Source: Mycobacterium intermedium
GTDB lineage: Bacteria > Actinomycetota > Actinomycetes > Mycobacteriales > Mycobacteriaceae
Direction: 5' to 3'
Length of the DNA stretch: 64,000 nucleotides
NCBI RefSeq assembly: GCF_002086275.1
Contig: NZ_MVHT01000029.1
Coordinates: forward strand, 1-64,000
The notes beneath the pieces are model-generated. The model worked only from the letters and a program-made list of their open reading frames with translations, was not told the DNA's origin and ran no database searches. Shown one piece after another: positions 54,419-64,000 of the stretch; the stretch's first letter is position 1; the number at the start of each line of letters is the position of its first letter. The translations under genes were made by a program, and so were the position numbers.

Positions 54419-56421
54419 TCGTGTGCTCCTGCCCCAACCGTGGCCGCGCCAAGTTTGGCGACCAGCGTTCTGTCCTGCTCGATCTCGGCCAGCGTCCCGC
54501 CGAGCGCGGCCCGGATGACGCGGCCGATCTCGTCGGCCAGGAACGAGAGCCCCTGAACCTTGGTGACCGATTGCACGTCGACCAGGTATTTGCCGCGCAG
54601 CAACAACGCAAGTTGACCCAGGTTCATCTCCGGGCACACGACTTGCGGGTAACGCCGCAGCACGTCGCCGAGGTTCTTCGGGAAGGGGCTCAGGTGCCGC
54701 AGATGGGCGTGCGCGACCTTGATGCCCTTCTGGCGGGCCCGCCGGCATGCCTCGCCGATGGGACCGTAGGAACTTCCCCACCCAATGAGCAGCAGTTCGG
54801 CGTCTCCGGTCGGGTCGTCGACCTCAACATCCGGCACGGTGATGCCGTCGATCTTGGCTTGGCGAATCCGGACCATGAGGTCGTGATTGACCGGCTCGTA
54901 CGAGATGGCGCCCGAACCGTTGGCGGCCTCAAGTCCGCCGATCCGGTGCTCGAGGCCCGGCGTTCCCGGAATCGCGAACTGGCGGGCCAGCGTTTCCGGG
55001 TCGCGGTTGTAGGGCTGGAACGGCTCGTCCGGCTTGGCGAAGGTGTGCTGGATGGGCTCCAAAGTGGTGACATCCGGGATGCGCCACGGCTCCGAGCCGT
55101 TCGCGATCGCGCCGTCGGACAGCACGATCACCGGCGTGTGGTAGCCGACCGCGATACGCACCGCCTCGATGGCGATGTTGAAGCAGTCGGACGGCGACCG
55201 CGGCGCCAGCACCGCCACCGGCGACTCGCCGTTTCGCCCGTACAGCGCCTGCAGCAGATCGGCCTGCTCGGTCTTGGTGGGGAGCCCGGTGGACGGCCCA
55301 CCGCGCTGCACGTCGATGACGATCAGCGGCAGCTCGGTCATCACCGCGAGCCCCATCGCCTCGGACTTCAGCGAGACGCCGGGACCAGAGGTGCTGGTGA
55401 CGCCCAGCGCACCGCCGTAGGAGGCACCGATGGCCGCGCAGATGCCGCCGATCTCGTCTTCGGCCTGGAAGGTGGTGACGTTGAAGTTCTTGTGCTTCGA
55501 CAACTCGTGCAGGATGTCCGACGCCGGGGTGATCGGGTAGCTGCCCAGCACGACCGGCAGATTGGCCAGCTGCCCGGCCGCGACGATGCCGTAGGCCAGC
55601 GCGGTGTTGCCCGAAATCTGCCGGTACTCACCGCTCGGCAACTTCGCCCGCGAGACTTCGTAGGTGGTACCGAACGCCTCGGTGGTTTCGCCGTAGTTCC
55701 AGCCCGCCTTGAGCGCCAGCACATTGGCCTCGGCGACATCTGGTTTACGCGCGAACTTCTCCCTGATGAACTTCTCGCTCGCCTCGATCGGGCGTCCATA
55801 CATCCAGGAGAGCAAGCCCAGCGCGAACATGTTCTTGGCCCGCTGACCGTCCTTCTTGGACGCGCCGATCGACTCCACCGCGCCCAACGTCAGCGACGTC
55901 ATGGCGACGGAGTGGACGACGTATTCCTCGAGCTCGTCGGTCTCCAAGGGATTGGTTACGTAGCCGACTTTGGTGAGATTACGTTTGGTGAACTCGTCGG
56001 CATTGGCGATCACCATGCCGCCGCGCGGCAGGTCGCCGATATTGGCCTTCAGTGCCGCCGGGTTCATCGCGACCAACACGTCCGGCCGGTCACCCGCGGT
56101 CAGGATGTCGTAGTCCGCGATTTGAATCTGGAAGGACGAAACACCAGGCAAGGTCCCTGCGGGTGCCCGGATCTCGGCGGGATAGTTCGGCTGGGTCGCC
56201 AGATCATTGCCGAAGAGGGCCGCCTCCGACGTGAATCGGTCGCCCGTCAGCTGCATGCCGTCGCCGGAGTCTCCTGCGAATCGGATGACGACGTTTTCCA
56301 GGCGCTGCCGGGGCACGCGAGCGCGGGAATTTCCGTTTGTAGACTCCGCTTGAGCCTCTCGCCCGGCCCCGTTGCCGTTCGACTCCACGTCTTCGCCTTC
56401 CATCAGTTTCCGGATAGGCAC
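54415..56421 (-). CDS. korA: 2-oxoglutarate ferredoxin oxidoreductase subunit alpha
   Basis: The 668-residue fusion-type alpha subunit has an N-terminal gamma (oxidoreductase) domain beginning VVIRFAGDSGDGMQLTG and a ThDP PYR domain from about residue 240 (SGNTALAYGIVAAGQ, GSYPITPASDILHELS). Length fits Rv2455c (about 653) plus a slightly longer polar N terminus. The GTG at 56421 and the ATG at 56403 are both possible; the variable N terminus gives no help. It is the first gene of korA-korB-mobA. Confidence 0.93.
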   Translation of the reverse strand: MPIRKLMEGEDVESNGNGAGREAQAESTNGNSRARVPRQRLENVVIRFAGDSGDGMQLTGDRFTSEAALFGNDLATQPNYPAEIRAPAGTLPGVSSFQIQIADYDILTAGDRPDVLVAMNPAALKANIGDLPRGGMVIANADEFTKRNLTKVGYVTNPLETDELEEYVVHSVAMTSLTLGAVESIGASKKDGQRAKNMFALGLLSWMYGRPIEASEKFIREKFARKPDVAEANVLALKAGWNYGETTEAFGTTYEVSRAKLPSGEYRQISGNTALAYGIVAAGQLANLPVVLGSYPITPASDILHELSKHKNFNVTTFQAEDEIGGICAAIGASYGGALGVTSTSGPGVSLKSEAMGLAVMTELPLIVIDVQRGGPSTGLPTKTEQADLLQALYGRNGESPVAVLAPRSPSDCFNIAIEAVRIAVGYHTPVIVLSDGAIANGSEPWRIPDVTTLEPIQHTFAKPDEPFQPYNRDPETLARQFAIPGTPGLEHRIGGLEAANGSGAISYEPVNHDLMVRIRQAKIDGITVPDVEVDDPTGDAELLLIGWGSSYGPIGEACRRARQKGIKVAHAHLRHLSPFPKNLGDVLRRYPQVVCPEMNLGQLALLLRGKYLVDVQSVTKVQGLSFLADEIGRVIRAALGGTLAEIEQDRTLVAKLGAATVGAGAHE

Positions 56422-56748
56422 TCCGTCGCAGCCTTAGGTTACGCGCGTTCGGGGTGGCTAACCTTCGTACTCAACATTTCTGTCACCACTGGTACCAATT
56501 ATGGCATTACTTTAAGGAAGTGCTTGCACCGACCGGCCGCGTGAACAAGCCTCGGCACACCCTAAAAGCCGACGTCAAACGACTGCGAGCAGTTATTTGC
56601 AGACCAAACTGTGGTTTTGGTCACTTCGGCGCGCAATGGTTAATCAGATCTCAATGAGGCGCCGCCCAATCAAACTAGAACACGTTCTAGTTTGAGCCGC
56701 GGAGTACCCTCTGCGGCCGGATCGGAACGGCTCGAGTCTAGGGCGGCG
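56422..56748. other. Intergenic region between korA and clpX
   Basis: No gene is visible in 327 bases. M. tuberculosis has Rv2456c, a transporter gene, at this place. The region contains a near-perfect KstR-type palindrome and the korA promoter, which I could not place exactly. Confidence 0.65.
56671..56694. promoter_or_regulatory. KstR-type operator
   Basis: CAAACTAGAAC-AC-GTTCTAGTTTG has 11-bp perfect arms around the TAGAACnnGTTCTA core recognised by KstR, the TetR-family repressor of cholesterol catabolism. It lies 250 bp before korA and 55 bp after the end of clpX. Confidence 0.75.
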
Positions 56749-58029
56749 CTAGGCCGTTTTGTCGCGGCGCTCGGCGCGGGAGGGCTTCCGCGGCACGATC
56801 GTCGGCAACACGTTGTCTTGCACGGTCTCCTTGGTGACAACCACCTTGGCGACGTCGTCGCGGCTCGGGATGTCGTACATCACCGGTAGCAGGACTTCTT
56901 CCATGATCGCGCGCAGACCGCGGGCTCCGGTGCCGCGGTGGATCGCTTGGTCGGCGATCGCTTCCAGTGCGTCGTCGGTGAACTCCAGCTCGACGTTGTC
57001 CATCTCGAAGAGCCGCACGTATTGCTTGACCAACGCGTTCTTGGGCTCGGAGAGGATCTTGACCAACGACTCCTTGTCCAGGTTCGTCACCGAGGCCACG
57101 ACCGGCAGGCGGCCGATGAACTCGGGGATCAAACCGAACTTGATCAGATCTTCGGGCATGACGTCGGCGAAGTGGTCCGTGGTGTCGATCTCGGCCTTCG
57201 ACCGCACCTCGGCGCCGAAGCCCAGGCCGCGCTTACCGACCCGCTCGTAGATGATCTTCTCCAACCCGGCAAAGGCGCCCGCGACGATGAAGAGCACGTT
57301 CGTCGTGTCGATCTGGATGAATTCCTGGTGCGGGTGCTTGCGACCACCCTGCGGGGGAACCGACGCCTGGGTGCCTTCGAGGATCTTCAGCAGGGCCTGC
57401 TGGACACCCTCGCCGGAGACGTCGCGAGTGATCGACGGGTTCTCGCTCTTGCGGGCGATCTTGTCCACCTCGTCGATGTAGATGATGCCCGTCTCGGCAC
57501 GCTTGACGTCGTAGTCGGCGGCTTGGATGAGTTTGAGCAGAATGTTCTCGACGTCTTCACCGACGTAACCGGCCTCGGTCAACGCGGTGGCGTCGGCGAT
57601 GGCGAACGGGACGTTGAGCATCTTGGCCAGCGTCTGCGCGAGGTAGGTCTTGCCGCAGCCGGTCGGACCCAGCATCAAGATGTTGGACTTGGTCAGCTCG
57701 ACGGGCTCGTGGCGGGAGTCGCGGCCCTTCTCGCCGGCCTGGATCCGCTTGTAGTGGTTGTAGACGGCGACGGCCAGGGTCCGCTTGGCGGTGTCCTGTC
57801 CGATCACGTAGCCCTCGAGGAATTCGCGAATCTCGGCGGGCTTGGGCAGCTCGTCAAGTTTTACGTCGTCGGCGTCGGCGAGTTCTTCTTCGATGATCTC
57901 GTTGCACAGGTCGATGCACTCATCGCAGATGTACACACCGGGACCCGCGATCAGCTTCTTGACCTGTTTTTGGCTCTTCCCGCAGAACGAGCACTTCAGC
58001 AGGTCACCGCCGTCTCCAATGCGCGCCAT
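56749..58029 (-). CDS. clpX: ATP-dependent Clp protease ATP-binding subunit ClpX
   Basis: The 426-residue AAA+ unfoldase has an N-terminal zinc-binding domain (CSFCGKSQ...CDECIDLC, about 14-42), Walker A GPTGCGKT near 123, Walker [11 protein letters not shown] and the ClpP-binding IGF-type loop ([10 protein letters not shown]). It feeds substrates to ClpP1P2, encoded at 59215-60458. AGGC lies before the ATG. It is transcribed alone, and the sister gene mmuM diverges. Confidence 0.97.
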   Translation of the reverse strand: MARIGDGGDLLKCSFCGKSQKQVKKLIAGPGVYICDECIDLCNEIIEEELADADDVKLDELPKPAEIREFLEGYVIGQDTAKRTLAVAVYNHYKRIQAGEKGRDSRHEPVELTKSNILMLGPTGCGKTYLAQTLAKMLNVPFAIADATALTEAGYVGEDVENILLKLIQAADYDVKRAETGIIYIDEVDKIARKSENPSITRDVSGEGVQQALLKILEGTQASVPPQGGRKHPHQEFIQIDTTNVLFIVAGAFAGLEKIIYERVGKRGLGFGAEVRSKAEIDTTDHFADVMPEDLIKFGLIPEFIGRLPVVASVTNLDKESLVKILSEPKNALVKQYVRLFEMDNVELEFTDDALEAIADQAIHRGTGARGLRAIMEEVLLPVMYDIPSRDDVAKVVVTKETVQDNVLPTIVPRKPSRAERRDKTA

Positions 58030-58202
58030 GTTGCCTCAGGCCCTACTTCCTGTTCGCCGTTCGTACTGGTATGCCGCGTGTAATCCCCGACGCTACCCGT
58101 TTGCATCGGCCGTACGCGACCGTTAGCACCGAATAGCGTCAGTGATATTCAAGCCCTCTTCGTCTGAATGAACATATAGCCCGTTGACGTTCACTACTCG
58201 AC

Positions 58203-58222
58203 GAGACGCGCTTGCGTGTCTC
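58203..58222. repeat. Small inverted repeat in the clpX-mmuM intergenic region
   Basis: GAGACGCGC and GCGTGTCTC flank two bases, with one mismatch in nine. The role is unknown; it could be an operator of clpX or mmuM. Confidence 0.35.
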
Positions 58223-58306
58223 TGGCGTGTCGCGGTCGTTACGCCCCCGAAGCTCACGGGCCTGCCGTGCTGGCCAGTCCCTAGCCGCCCACCCTACAGC
58301 CAGCTT

Positions 58307-58312
58307 TAGAGT
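58307..58312 (+). promoter_or_regulatory. -10 element for leaderless mmuM mRNA
   Basis: TAGAGT is followed by six bases and the GTG start at 58319. Confidence 0.5.
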
Positions 58313-58318
58313 GGCGCC

Positions 58319-59218
58319 GTGGAATTAGCCGTCGAATCGGTGCTGACCAGCGACGGCGGCCTGGCCACCGAGCTCGAGGCCTGCGGCCACGATCTGTCGG
58401 ACCCGTTGTGGTCGGCGCGGTTACTGCTGGACGCTCCGCAGGCAATCCGCGCGGTGCACGCGGCGTTTTTTCGCGCCGGCGCGCAGATCGCCACGACGGC
58501 CAGTTACCAGGCGTCGTTCGACGGCTTCGCGTCGCGCGGACTCGACCGCGACGAAGTGGTCCGGCTGCTGCGGCGCAGTGTCGAACTCGCGGTCGCGGCG
58601 CGACACGACGCGGCCAGTGAAGCCAATGAACCCAGTGAAGCCGCAGACCGCCGGTGGGTGGCGGCGTCGGTCGGGCCGTACGGCGCCGCGCTGGCGGACG
58701 GATCCGAATACCGCGGCCGCTACGGGCTGAGCGTCGATGCGTTGCGGCAATGGCACCTGCCACGACTCGAGGTGCTGGCCGCCGCCGGTGCGGATGTGTT
58801 GGCGTTGGAGACCATCCCGGACACCGATGAAGCCGAAGCTCTGGTCGACCTGGTGAGCCGGCTCGGCGTGCCGGCCTGGTTGAGTTACACGATCGACGGG
58901 GGGTACACCCGCGCGGGGCAGTCGCTCGCCGACGCGTTCGCGGTGGCCGTCGGAGTGCCGGAGATCGTCGCGGTCGGGGTCAACTGCTGCGCGCCAGCCG
59001 ACGTAATGCCGGCCATCGAGGTGGCGTCGTCCACCGGCAAGCCGGTGATCGTCTATCCGAACAGCGGTGAACTGTGGAACGGCCGCACCTGGACCGGCCT
59101 CCGCACGTTTTCCGCCGACCTCGCCGTGCAGTGGGCGGCCGCGGGCGCGCGCATCATCGGCGGCTGTTGCCGGGTCCGGCCCGACGACATCGCTGCCGTG
59201 CGGCGCGCGCTTCGTTAG
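58319..59218 (+). CDS. mmuM: Homocysteine S-methyltransferase
   Basis: MmuM methylates homocysteine to methionine using S-methylmethionine or a similar donor. The 299-residue TIM-barrel protein has the zinc cysteines in VGVNCCAP (about 220-227) and IIGGCCRV near the C terminus. It corresponds to Rv2458. The GTG start follows a -10 hexamer by six bases, suggesting a leaderless mRNA. It converges on clpP2 with a four-base overlap of the 3' ends. Confidence 0.92.
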   Translation: MELAVESVLTSDGGLATELEACGHDLSDPLWSARLLLDAPQAIRAVHAAFFRAGAQIATTASYQASFDGFASRGLDRDEVVRLLRRSVELAVAARHDAASEANEPSEAADRRWVAASVGPYGAALADGSEYRGRYGLSVDALRQWHLPRLEVLAAAGADVLALETIPDTDEAEALVDLVSRLGVPAWLSYTIDGGYTRAGQSLADAFAVAVGVPEIVAVGVNCCAPADVMPAIEVASSTGKPVIVYPNSGELWNGRTWTGLRTFSADLAVQWAAAGARIIGGCCRVRPDDIAAVRRALR

Positions 59219-59859
59219 GCCTTCTGCGCCGACAGCTTCCGGTACTCGAGAACGGTGTCGATGATGCCGTAGTCCTTGGCGTCCTCGGCCGTCAGGATCT
59301 TGTCGCGGTCGGTGTCCTTGCGAATCTGCGCGGCGTCCTTACCGGTGTGCCGGGCCAGGGTCGTTTCCATCAGCGTGCGCATCCGCTCGATCTCGGCGGC
59401 CTGGATCTCCAGGTCGGAGAACTGGCCCTGGATCACGCCCGACAACGACGGCTGGTGGATCAACACGCGCGCGTTGGGCAGCGCCATCCGCTTGCCCGGG
59501 GTGCCGGCGGCGAGCAGCACGGCGGCGGCCGAAGCCGCCTGGCCCAGGCACACCGTCTGAATGTCGGCGCGCACGTACTGCATGGTGTCGTAGATGGCCA
59601 TCAGCGACGTGAAGCCACCACCCGGCGAGTTGATGTACATGGTGATGTCGCGGTCGGGATCCAGCGACTCGAGCACCAGCAGCTGCGCCATGATGTCGTT
59701 GGCCGACGCGTCGTCAACCTGCACGCCGAGGAAGATGATCCGTTCCTCAAACAGTTTGTTGTACGGGTTGGACTCCTTGACACCGAAGCTGGAGTGCTCG
59801 ATGAACGACGGAAGGATGTAGCGCGCCTGGGGCTGGATCCGGGGGTCCTGAGGGTTCAC
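59215..59859 (-). CDS. clpP2: ATP-dependent Clp protease proteolytic subunit 2
   Basis: The 214-residue serine protease has the catalytic Ser in [13 protein letters not shown], His in [11 protein letters not shown] and Asp in RDKILTA, and is nearly identical in sequence to M. tuberculosis ClpP2. It forms the mixed ClpP1P2 tetradecamer. The GTG at 59859 overlaps the clpP1 stop by four bases (GTGA), with AGGAG inside clpP1. Confidence 0.97.
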   Translation of the reverse strand: MNPQDPRIQPQARYILPSFIEHSSFGVKESNPYNKLFEERIIFLGVQVDDASANDIMAQLLVLESLDPDRDITMYINSPGGGFTSLMAIYDTMQYVRADIQTVCLGQAASAAAVLLAAGTPGKRMALPNARVLIHQPSLSGVIQGQFSDLEIQAAEIERMRTLMETTLARHTGKDAAQIRKDTDRDKILTAEDAKDYGIIDTVLEYRKLSAQKA

Positions 59860-60458
59860 TGGGCTTCTCCATTGCTGCTGATGTGGGCGGCGCGGGTGAT
59901 GATGTGGTCCACGAAGCCGTACTCCAAGGCTTCCTGTGCGGTGAACCACCGGTCGCGGTCCGAGTCGGCCTCGATGCGCTCGATCGGCTGGCCGGTGAAC
60001 TCGGCGTTGAGCCGGAACATCTCTTTCTTGATGACGGCGAACTGCTCGGCCTGGATCGCGATGTCGGCCGCGCTACCGGTCACGCCACCCAGTGGCTGGT
60101 GCATCAGGATCCGGGCGTGCGGTAGCGCGAAACGCTTGCCCTTGGTGCCGGCCGCCAACAAGAACTCGCCCATCGAGGCGGCCATGCCCATCGCGTAGGT
60201 GGCGACGTCGCACGGCGCGAGCACCATGGTGTCGTAGATCGCCATGCCTGCGCTGATCGAGCCGCCGGGCGAGTTGATGTACAGCGAGATGTCCTTGTCC
60301 GCGTCCTCCGCCGCAAGCAGCAGAATCTGCGCACACAGCCGGTTGGCTACTTCGTCGTTCACCTCCGAACCCAGGAAGATGATGCGCTCGGACAGCAAGC
60401 GCTCATAGACGGAGTCCGTGAGGTTGAGACCCAACGAGTTCGAACGCATGTGAGTCAC
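59856..60458 (-). CDS. clpP1: ATP-dependent Clp protease proteolytic subunit 1
   Basis: The 200-residue subunit has the catalytic Ser in [14 protein letters not shown], His in [10 protein letters not shown] and Asp in SDRDRWFTA, matching M. tuberculosis ClpP1. It is the first gene of clpP1-clpP2. The start is the GTG at 60458, with an ATG three codons later as the alternative. A ClgR-type site lies about 100 bp upstream. Confidence 0.97.
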   Translation of the reverse strand: MTHMRSNSLGLNLTDSVYERLLSERIIFLGSEVNDEVANRLCAQILLLAAEDADKDISLYINSPGGSISAGMAIYDTMVLAPCDVATYAMGMAASMGEFLLAAGTKGKRFALPHARILMHQPLGGVTGSAADIAIQAEQFAVIKKEMFRLNAEFTGQPIERIEADSDRDRWFTAQEALEYGFVDHIITRAAHISSNGEAQ

Positions 60459-60555
60459 GACTGGGTTACCTGCTTTCTCGTGTTGCCTGTTGCACCGACC
60501 CTAACCAACCGCGCGCGCTGTTGGACGGTCACGCGGCCCATGAAATGGCCGCGTT

Positions 60556-60566
60556 CGCTCACAGCG
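60556..60566. promoter_or_regulatory. ClgR-type operator core before clpP1
   Basis: CGCTCACAGCG fits the CGCYNANRGCG core of the actinobacterial ClgR box. It lies between the tig stop and clpP1, where ClgR activates clp genes in related organisms. Confidence 0.55.
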
Positions 60567-60580
60567 TCAAATCGCGCCCG

Positions 60581-62041
60581 TCAGTCAGCGTCTTTGGCGT
60601 TGTCTTCGGTGTCTTCGGAGTCGTCGGTGTCGCCGTCGTCATCCACGTCGTCTTCTGCTGAGTCTGCTGAGTCTGCTGCGTCTGCGTCATCGCCCAGCAG
60701 GTCCGTCACATCGTTTCCGGGCGGGGTGCCGAAGAACTCGGTGGTGTCGATCTCGTTGCCGTCGGTGTCGGTGACGGTCGCCGCCGCGGCGACGGCTTTG
60801 ACGGCCAGCTCGCGGCGCACGTCGGCGAACATCGAAGGCAGCTGGTTGTTCTCCTGCAGGTAGGCGAACAGCTGCTGCGGCTCGATGCCGTACTGCTGCG
60901 ACGTCGTCAGCAACCGCTGCGTCAGGTCGTCCTGGCTGACCTGAACCTTCAGTTCATCGGCGAGCGCATCGAGCAACAGCTGCCGCTTGACGTCCTTCTC
61001 GGAGGCGCTGCGCGCCTCCTCCTCGAACTTCTCACGCGACGAACCCTGCTCGGCGAGCAGTTCGTTGAACTTGGCCTCATCGTGTTCGAGGCCGCTCAGC
61101 GCGCTGTGTAGCACGCCGTCGTACTGGGCCTGCACGTACGACTCCGGCAACGGAACGTCGACCTGCTCGACCAACACGTCCAAGGTGGCGTTGCGGATCT
61201 CCTCCACCTGACGCGCGCGCTTGGCCTGCAGCACCTTTTCGCGCAGGTCGGCCTTCAGCTCGTCGATGGTGTCGAACTCACTGGCCAGCTGGGCGAACTC
61301 GTCATCGGGCTCCGGCAGTTCGCGCTCCTTGACGGTTCGGACGGTGACCGTGACATCCGCATCCCGGCCGGCGAACTCGCCGGCGGCCAGCTTGGCGGTG
61401 AAGACGCGCGACTCGTCGATCGACAGCCCGGTGACCGCGTCGTCCAGGCCGGCGATCAGTCGGCCGGATCCAACCTCGTGGGACAGCCCCTCGGCGGCCG
61501 CGTTCGGCACGTCCTCGCCGTCGACGGTGGCGGACAGGTCAATGGTGATCAGATCACCGTCTTGCACCGGCCGTTCCACCGGAGTCAGCGTGCCGAAGCG
61601 AACGCGCAGTGCCTCCAGTTCGGCGTCGACGTCCTCGTCGGTGACCTCGACCGGATCCACGGTGACCTTCAACGTGCTCAGGTCCGGAAGGGTGATCTTC
61701 GGGCGAATGTCGACCTCGGCGGTGAACGCGATGTCCTTGCCGTATTCCTTCTTGGTCACCTCGATCTCCGGGCGACCGAGTGGCTGGATCGACGACTCGG
61801 CCAGGGCCTGGCCGTACCGGCTGGGCACCGCGTCGTTGACGATCTGGTCCAGCAGCTGCTCGCGACCGAACCGCGCCTCCAGCAACTTGACCGGTGCCTT
61901 TCCCGGCCGGAAGCCGGGCAACCGCACCTGCTTCGCCAGCTCCTTGTAGGCCCGCTGGAAGTCTGGTTCCAGCTCGGCGAAAGGCACCTCCACATTGATG
62001 CGAACCCGGGTGGGGCTCAACTGCTCGACGGTGCTCTTCAC
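60581..62041 (-). CDS. tig: Trigger factor
   Basis: Trigger factor is the ribosome-bound peptidyl-prolyl isomerase chaperone. The 486-residue protein has the ribosome-binding domain with [17 protein letters not shown] near residue 45, a PPIase domain at about 160-240 and a helical C-terminal domain. A very acidic C-terminal extension (about 430-486, with ADSADSAED and [10 protein letters not shown]) is longer than in most bacteria. The GTG at 62041 is the family start. It lies upstream of clpP1P2 in the same orientation. Confidence 0.95.
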   Translation of the reverse strand: MKSTVEQLSPTRVRINVEVPFAELEPDFQRAYKELAKQVRLPGFRPGKAPVKLLEARFGREQLLDQIVNDAVPSRYGQALAESSIQPLGRPEIEVTKKEYGKDIAFTAEVDIRPKITLPDLSTLKVTVDPVEVTDEDVDAELEALRVRFGTLTPVERPVQDGDLITIDLSATVDGEDVPNAAAEGLSHEVGSGRLIAGLDDAVTGLSIDESRVFTAKLAAGEFAGRDADVTVTVRTVKERELPEPDDEFAQLASEFDTIDELKADLREKVLQAKRARQVEEIRNATLDVLVEQVDVPLPESYVQAQYDGVLHSALSGLEHDEAKFNELLAEQGSSREKFEEEARSASEKDVKRQLLLDALADELKVQVSQDDLTQRLLTTSQQYGIEPQQLFAYLQENNQLPSMFADVRRELAVKAVAAAATVTDTDGNEIDTTEFFGTPPGNDVTDLLGDDADAADSADSAEDDVDDDGDTDDSEDTEDNAKDAD

Positions 62042-62081
62042 GGGTTGCTCCTTGTAATTAGTTCCGGCCGATTCCTGCTGG

Positions 62082-62155
62082 TCGGGGTGACAGGATTTGA
62101 ACCTGCGGCCTTCCGCTCCCAAAGCGGATGCGCTACCAAGCTGCGCTACACCCCG
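62082..62155 (-). tRNA. tRNA-Pro (anticodon TGG)
   Basis: All arms fold: acceptor CGGGGTG/CACCCCG, D-arm GCGC/GCGC, anticodon stem TCCGC/GCGGA with loop TTTGGGA, and T-arm GCAGG-TTCAAAT-CCTGT. No CCA is encoded. Confidence 0.97.
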
Positions 62156-62321
62156 GCGCTGACCACGCGATCCTACGGCCCAGCCGCGCTAAGTCCGCAC
62201 CGACCTCACGGAGATTTCTCTCAGACCTCTCGACCCTCACAGACCTCACGACACGGTCACGTAACCGCGTCGATTAGATTTGATCTCCGCCACCACGTAT
62301 CGTCTGGCTCGACTTAAACAC

Positions 62322-62392
62322 GCGGGCGTAGCTCAATGGTAGAGCCCTAGTCTTCCAAACTAGCGACGCGGGTTCGATTCCCGTCGCCCGCT
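62322..62392 (+). tRNA. tRNA-Gly (anticodon TCC)
   Basis: The 71-base tRNA has acceptor GCGGGCG/CGCCCGC, anticodon loop CTTCCAA between CTAGT and ACTAG, and T-arm GCGGG-TTCGATT-CCCGT. No CCA is encoded. It is divergent from tRNA-Pro, with 166 bp between them. Confidence 0.97.
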
Positions 62393-62438
62393 CCGGTCTG
62401 GTGCTTGAGCACCGAATATTGGTACACAGAAAGGCGCC

Positions 62439-63647
62439 ATGAGCGACCCCATGAGCGACCTTAGCCACCCTGAGGTGCAGGGCACCTGTGCGCCGGAATT
62501 CATCAAGGTCCGCGAAGCCTTCGAGCGCAACTTTGCGCTACGCCACGAGGTCGGCGCCGCGGTCGCGGTGTACGTCGACGGCGAACTCGTCGTCAACCTA
62601 TGGGGCGGCTCGGCCGACGGCGCCGGAACGCGGCCGTGGCAACAAGACACCCTGACCACCGTGCTGTCGGGCACCAAGGGGCTGACATCCACCTGTGTGC
62701 ACCAACTCGCCGACCGCGGCGAGCTGGACCTGGAGGCGCCGGTGGCTCGCTACTGGCCCGAATTCGGCCAGGCGGGCAAGGAAGCCATCACCGTGGCGAT
62801 GGTGCTCAGTCACCGTTCCGGTGTCATCGGCCCGAACAAGCGGCTGCACTGGGAAGAAGTGGCGGACTGGGACTTCGTCTGTGAGCAGCTGGCGATGGCC
62901 GAGCCGTGGTGGGAACCGGGCACGGCGCAGGGCTACCACATGACGACCTTCGGGTTCATCCTCGGCGAGGTGTTCCGGCGGATCACCGGGCGCACGGTGG
63001 GGCAATATCTGCGCACCGAGATTGCCGAACCGCTGGGCGCCGACGTCCACATCGGCCTGTCCCGGCAGGAACAGCGGCGCTGCGCGGAGCGAGTGAACAA
63101 GCCGCATGCCCGGGATCTGCTGGCCGATGTACACGCCCCGGGTTATCCGACCAGCCTGGTGGAACACCCCAAGGCGGGGTTGTCGATCGCGATGGGTTTC
63201 GCCCCCGACGACGAGCTCGGCTCGCACGACTTGGAGTTGTGGCGCGAGCTCGAGTTCCCCGGCACCAACGGCCAAGTGTCCGCGCTGGGATTGGCGACGT
63301 TCTACAACGCGCTCGCCCAGGAAAGGCTGCTCAGCCGCGAGCACATGGACCGGGTTCGGGTGTGCCAGGGCGGCTACGAAACCGACCTGGTGCTCGGGCC
63401 CCGGGTCGCCGACCACGGGTGGGGCCTGGGCTACATGCTCAACCAGCGCGGGATCAACGGGCCGAATACGCGGATCTTCGGCCACGGCGGCCTGGGTGGT
63501 TCCTTCGGCTTCGTCGACCTGGAACACCGCATCGGCTACGGGTATGTGATGAACCGATTCGACGCCAGCAAGGCCAACGCGGACCCGCGCAGCGTCGCGC
63601 TGAGCAACGAGGTCTACCGCGCCCTCGGAGTGCTACCCGAATCCTGA
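62439..63647 (+). CDS. lipP: Beta-lactamase-family serine esterase LipP
   Basis: The 402-residue protein has the class C beta-lactamase/esterase nucleophile motif S77-GTK80 (LSGTKGL), the family HRSGV stretch and a C-terminal GHGGLGGSFGF corresponding to the third catalytic box. It matches Rv2463 (LipP) in position and type. There is no signal peptide. AAAGG precedes the ATG at 62439; an ATG five codons later is an alternative. It is probably a carboxylesterase; the substrate is unknown. Confidence 0.9.
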   Translation: MSDPMSDLSHPEVQGTCAPEFIKVREAFERNFALRHEVGAAVAVYVDGELVVNLWGGSADGAGTRPWQQDTLTTVLSGTKGLTSTCVHQLADRGELDLEAPVARYWPEFGQAGKEAITVAMVLSHRSGVIGPNKRLHWEEVADWDFVCEQLAMAEPWWEPGTAQGYHMTTFGFILGEVFRRITGRTVGQYLRTEIAEPLGADVHIGLSRQEQRRCAERVNKPHARDLLADVHAPGYPTSLVEHPKAGLSIAMGFAPDDELGSHDLELWRELEFPGTNGQVSALGLATFYNALAQERLLSREHMDRVRVCQGGYETDLVLGPRVADHGWGLGYMLNQRGINGPNTRIFGHGGLGGSFGFVDLEHRIGYGYVMNRFDASKANADPRSVALSNEVYRALGVLPES

Positions 63648-63685
63648 GTCTCGGCGGTGCAAGCCGCGCTCAGCGTCCCTGCCGG

Positions 63686-64000
63686 TCAGGTTTGACAGAC
63701 CGGGCACCAGAAGACATTGCGGCCCTCCAGCACGGCGGTATGGATCGTTTCGCCGCACACCCGACAGGGCTCGCCGGCGCGGCGGTACACGTAGGTGCGC
63801 GGCCGTCCCGGCGCGTAAGACGGCGGTCCGTGGTCGTGTTCGGGCCGGACCACGATGATCTTGCCGCGACGCAAACCGACCTTCATCAACGCGACCAGAT
63901 CGGTCCACGCCGCGTCGAACTCCGCCTCGCCGATCTTCAGACCCGGCCGGTAGGGATCGATGTTGTGCCGGTAGAGCAACTCGCTGCGATACACGTTGCC
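63686..64000 (-). CDS. Endonuclease VIII-like DNA glycosylase, C-terminal part (Rv2464c-like)
   Basis: The last 104 residues of a gene that starts beyond the right edge are visible. They show the Fpg/Nei H2TH end (NVYRSELLYRHNIDPYRPG) and the zinc finger C-x2-C...C-x2-C (CRVCG and CPVC) used to grip DNA in base-excision repair. The position after lipP matches Rv2464c, a Nei-type glycosylase. The active-site N terminus cannot be seen. Confidence 0.88.
   Translation of the reverse strand, partial: GNVYRSELLYRHNIDPYRPGLKIGEAEFDAAWTDLVALMKVGLRRGKIIVVRPEHDHGPPSYAPGRPRTYVYRRAGEPCRVCGETIHTAVLEGRNVFWCPVCQT

Overview
The window reads as chromosomal DNA of a slow-growing, non-tuberculous Mycobacterium. 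It is GC-rich, and from about 6.0 kb to the right edge the gene order follows the M. tuberculosis interval Rv2417c to Rv2464c (recognised from protein sequence and order, not from a database search). The recognisable backbone is degV, octT, gpgP, rsfS, nadD, a VWA/MoxR pair, proA, an MscS channel with its cyclase-like partner, rbsK, nadE, proB-obg-rpmA-rplU, rne, ndk, folC-valS, rpfE, mobA-korB-korA, clpX, mmuM, clpP2-clpP1-tig, tRNA-Pro, tRNA-Gly, lipP and nei.

Accessory genes interrupt this backbone. At the left edge (1-5962) are a PE-PPE domain hydrolase, a head-to-head inverted copy of its 5' end, a reductase-like gene and an mmpS-mmpL pair. Between nadE and proB lie a sirtuin and a cytochrome P450 whose promoter carries a clean palindrome. 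Between valS and the Rv2449c homologue lie a mannose-lectin/LysM protein and a YidB-like protein.

The outstanding region is 39430-51198. A run of seven minus-strand genes encodes, in transcription order, a PPE-PPW protein, an ABC ATPase, an FtsX/MacB-type permease, a UbiA-family prenyltransferase, a HisC-like aminotransferase, a giant tandem ThDP enzyme and a cytochrome P450. The last six overlap or nearly touch each other at stop and start codons. Upstream of the PPE gene are two tandem sequences very close to the IdeR iron box, and a canonical intrinsic terminator separates this promoter from rpfE. I infer an iron-starvation-induced operon that makes and exports a prenylated or lipid-linked small molecule; its product is unknown. 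The ThDP protein looks like two fused ThDP enzymes with complementary decayed halves, so that one composite active site could remain.

Regulatory sites found by eye: tandem IdeR boxes (51160-51198), a KstR-type palindrome between clpX and korA (56671-56694), a ClgR-type core before clpP1 (60556-60566), a CRP-type palindrome far upstream of rpfE (52316-52331), and several -10 elements placed so that the mRNA would be leaderless (rbsK, sirtuin, proA, valS, FAD monooxygenase, mmuM). Repeats include a 77-bp perfect inverted repeat at the left edge, a tandem 82-bp repeat beside mobA and a triple 22-23-bp repeat beside ndk.
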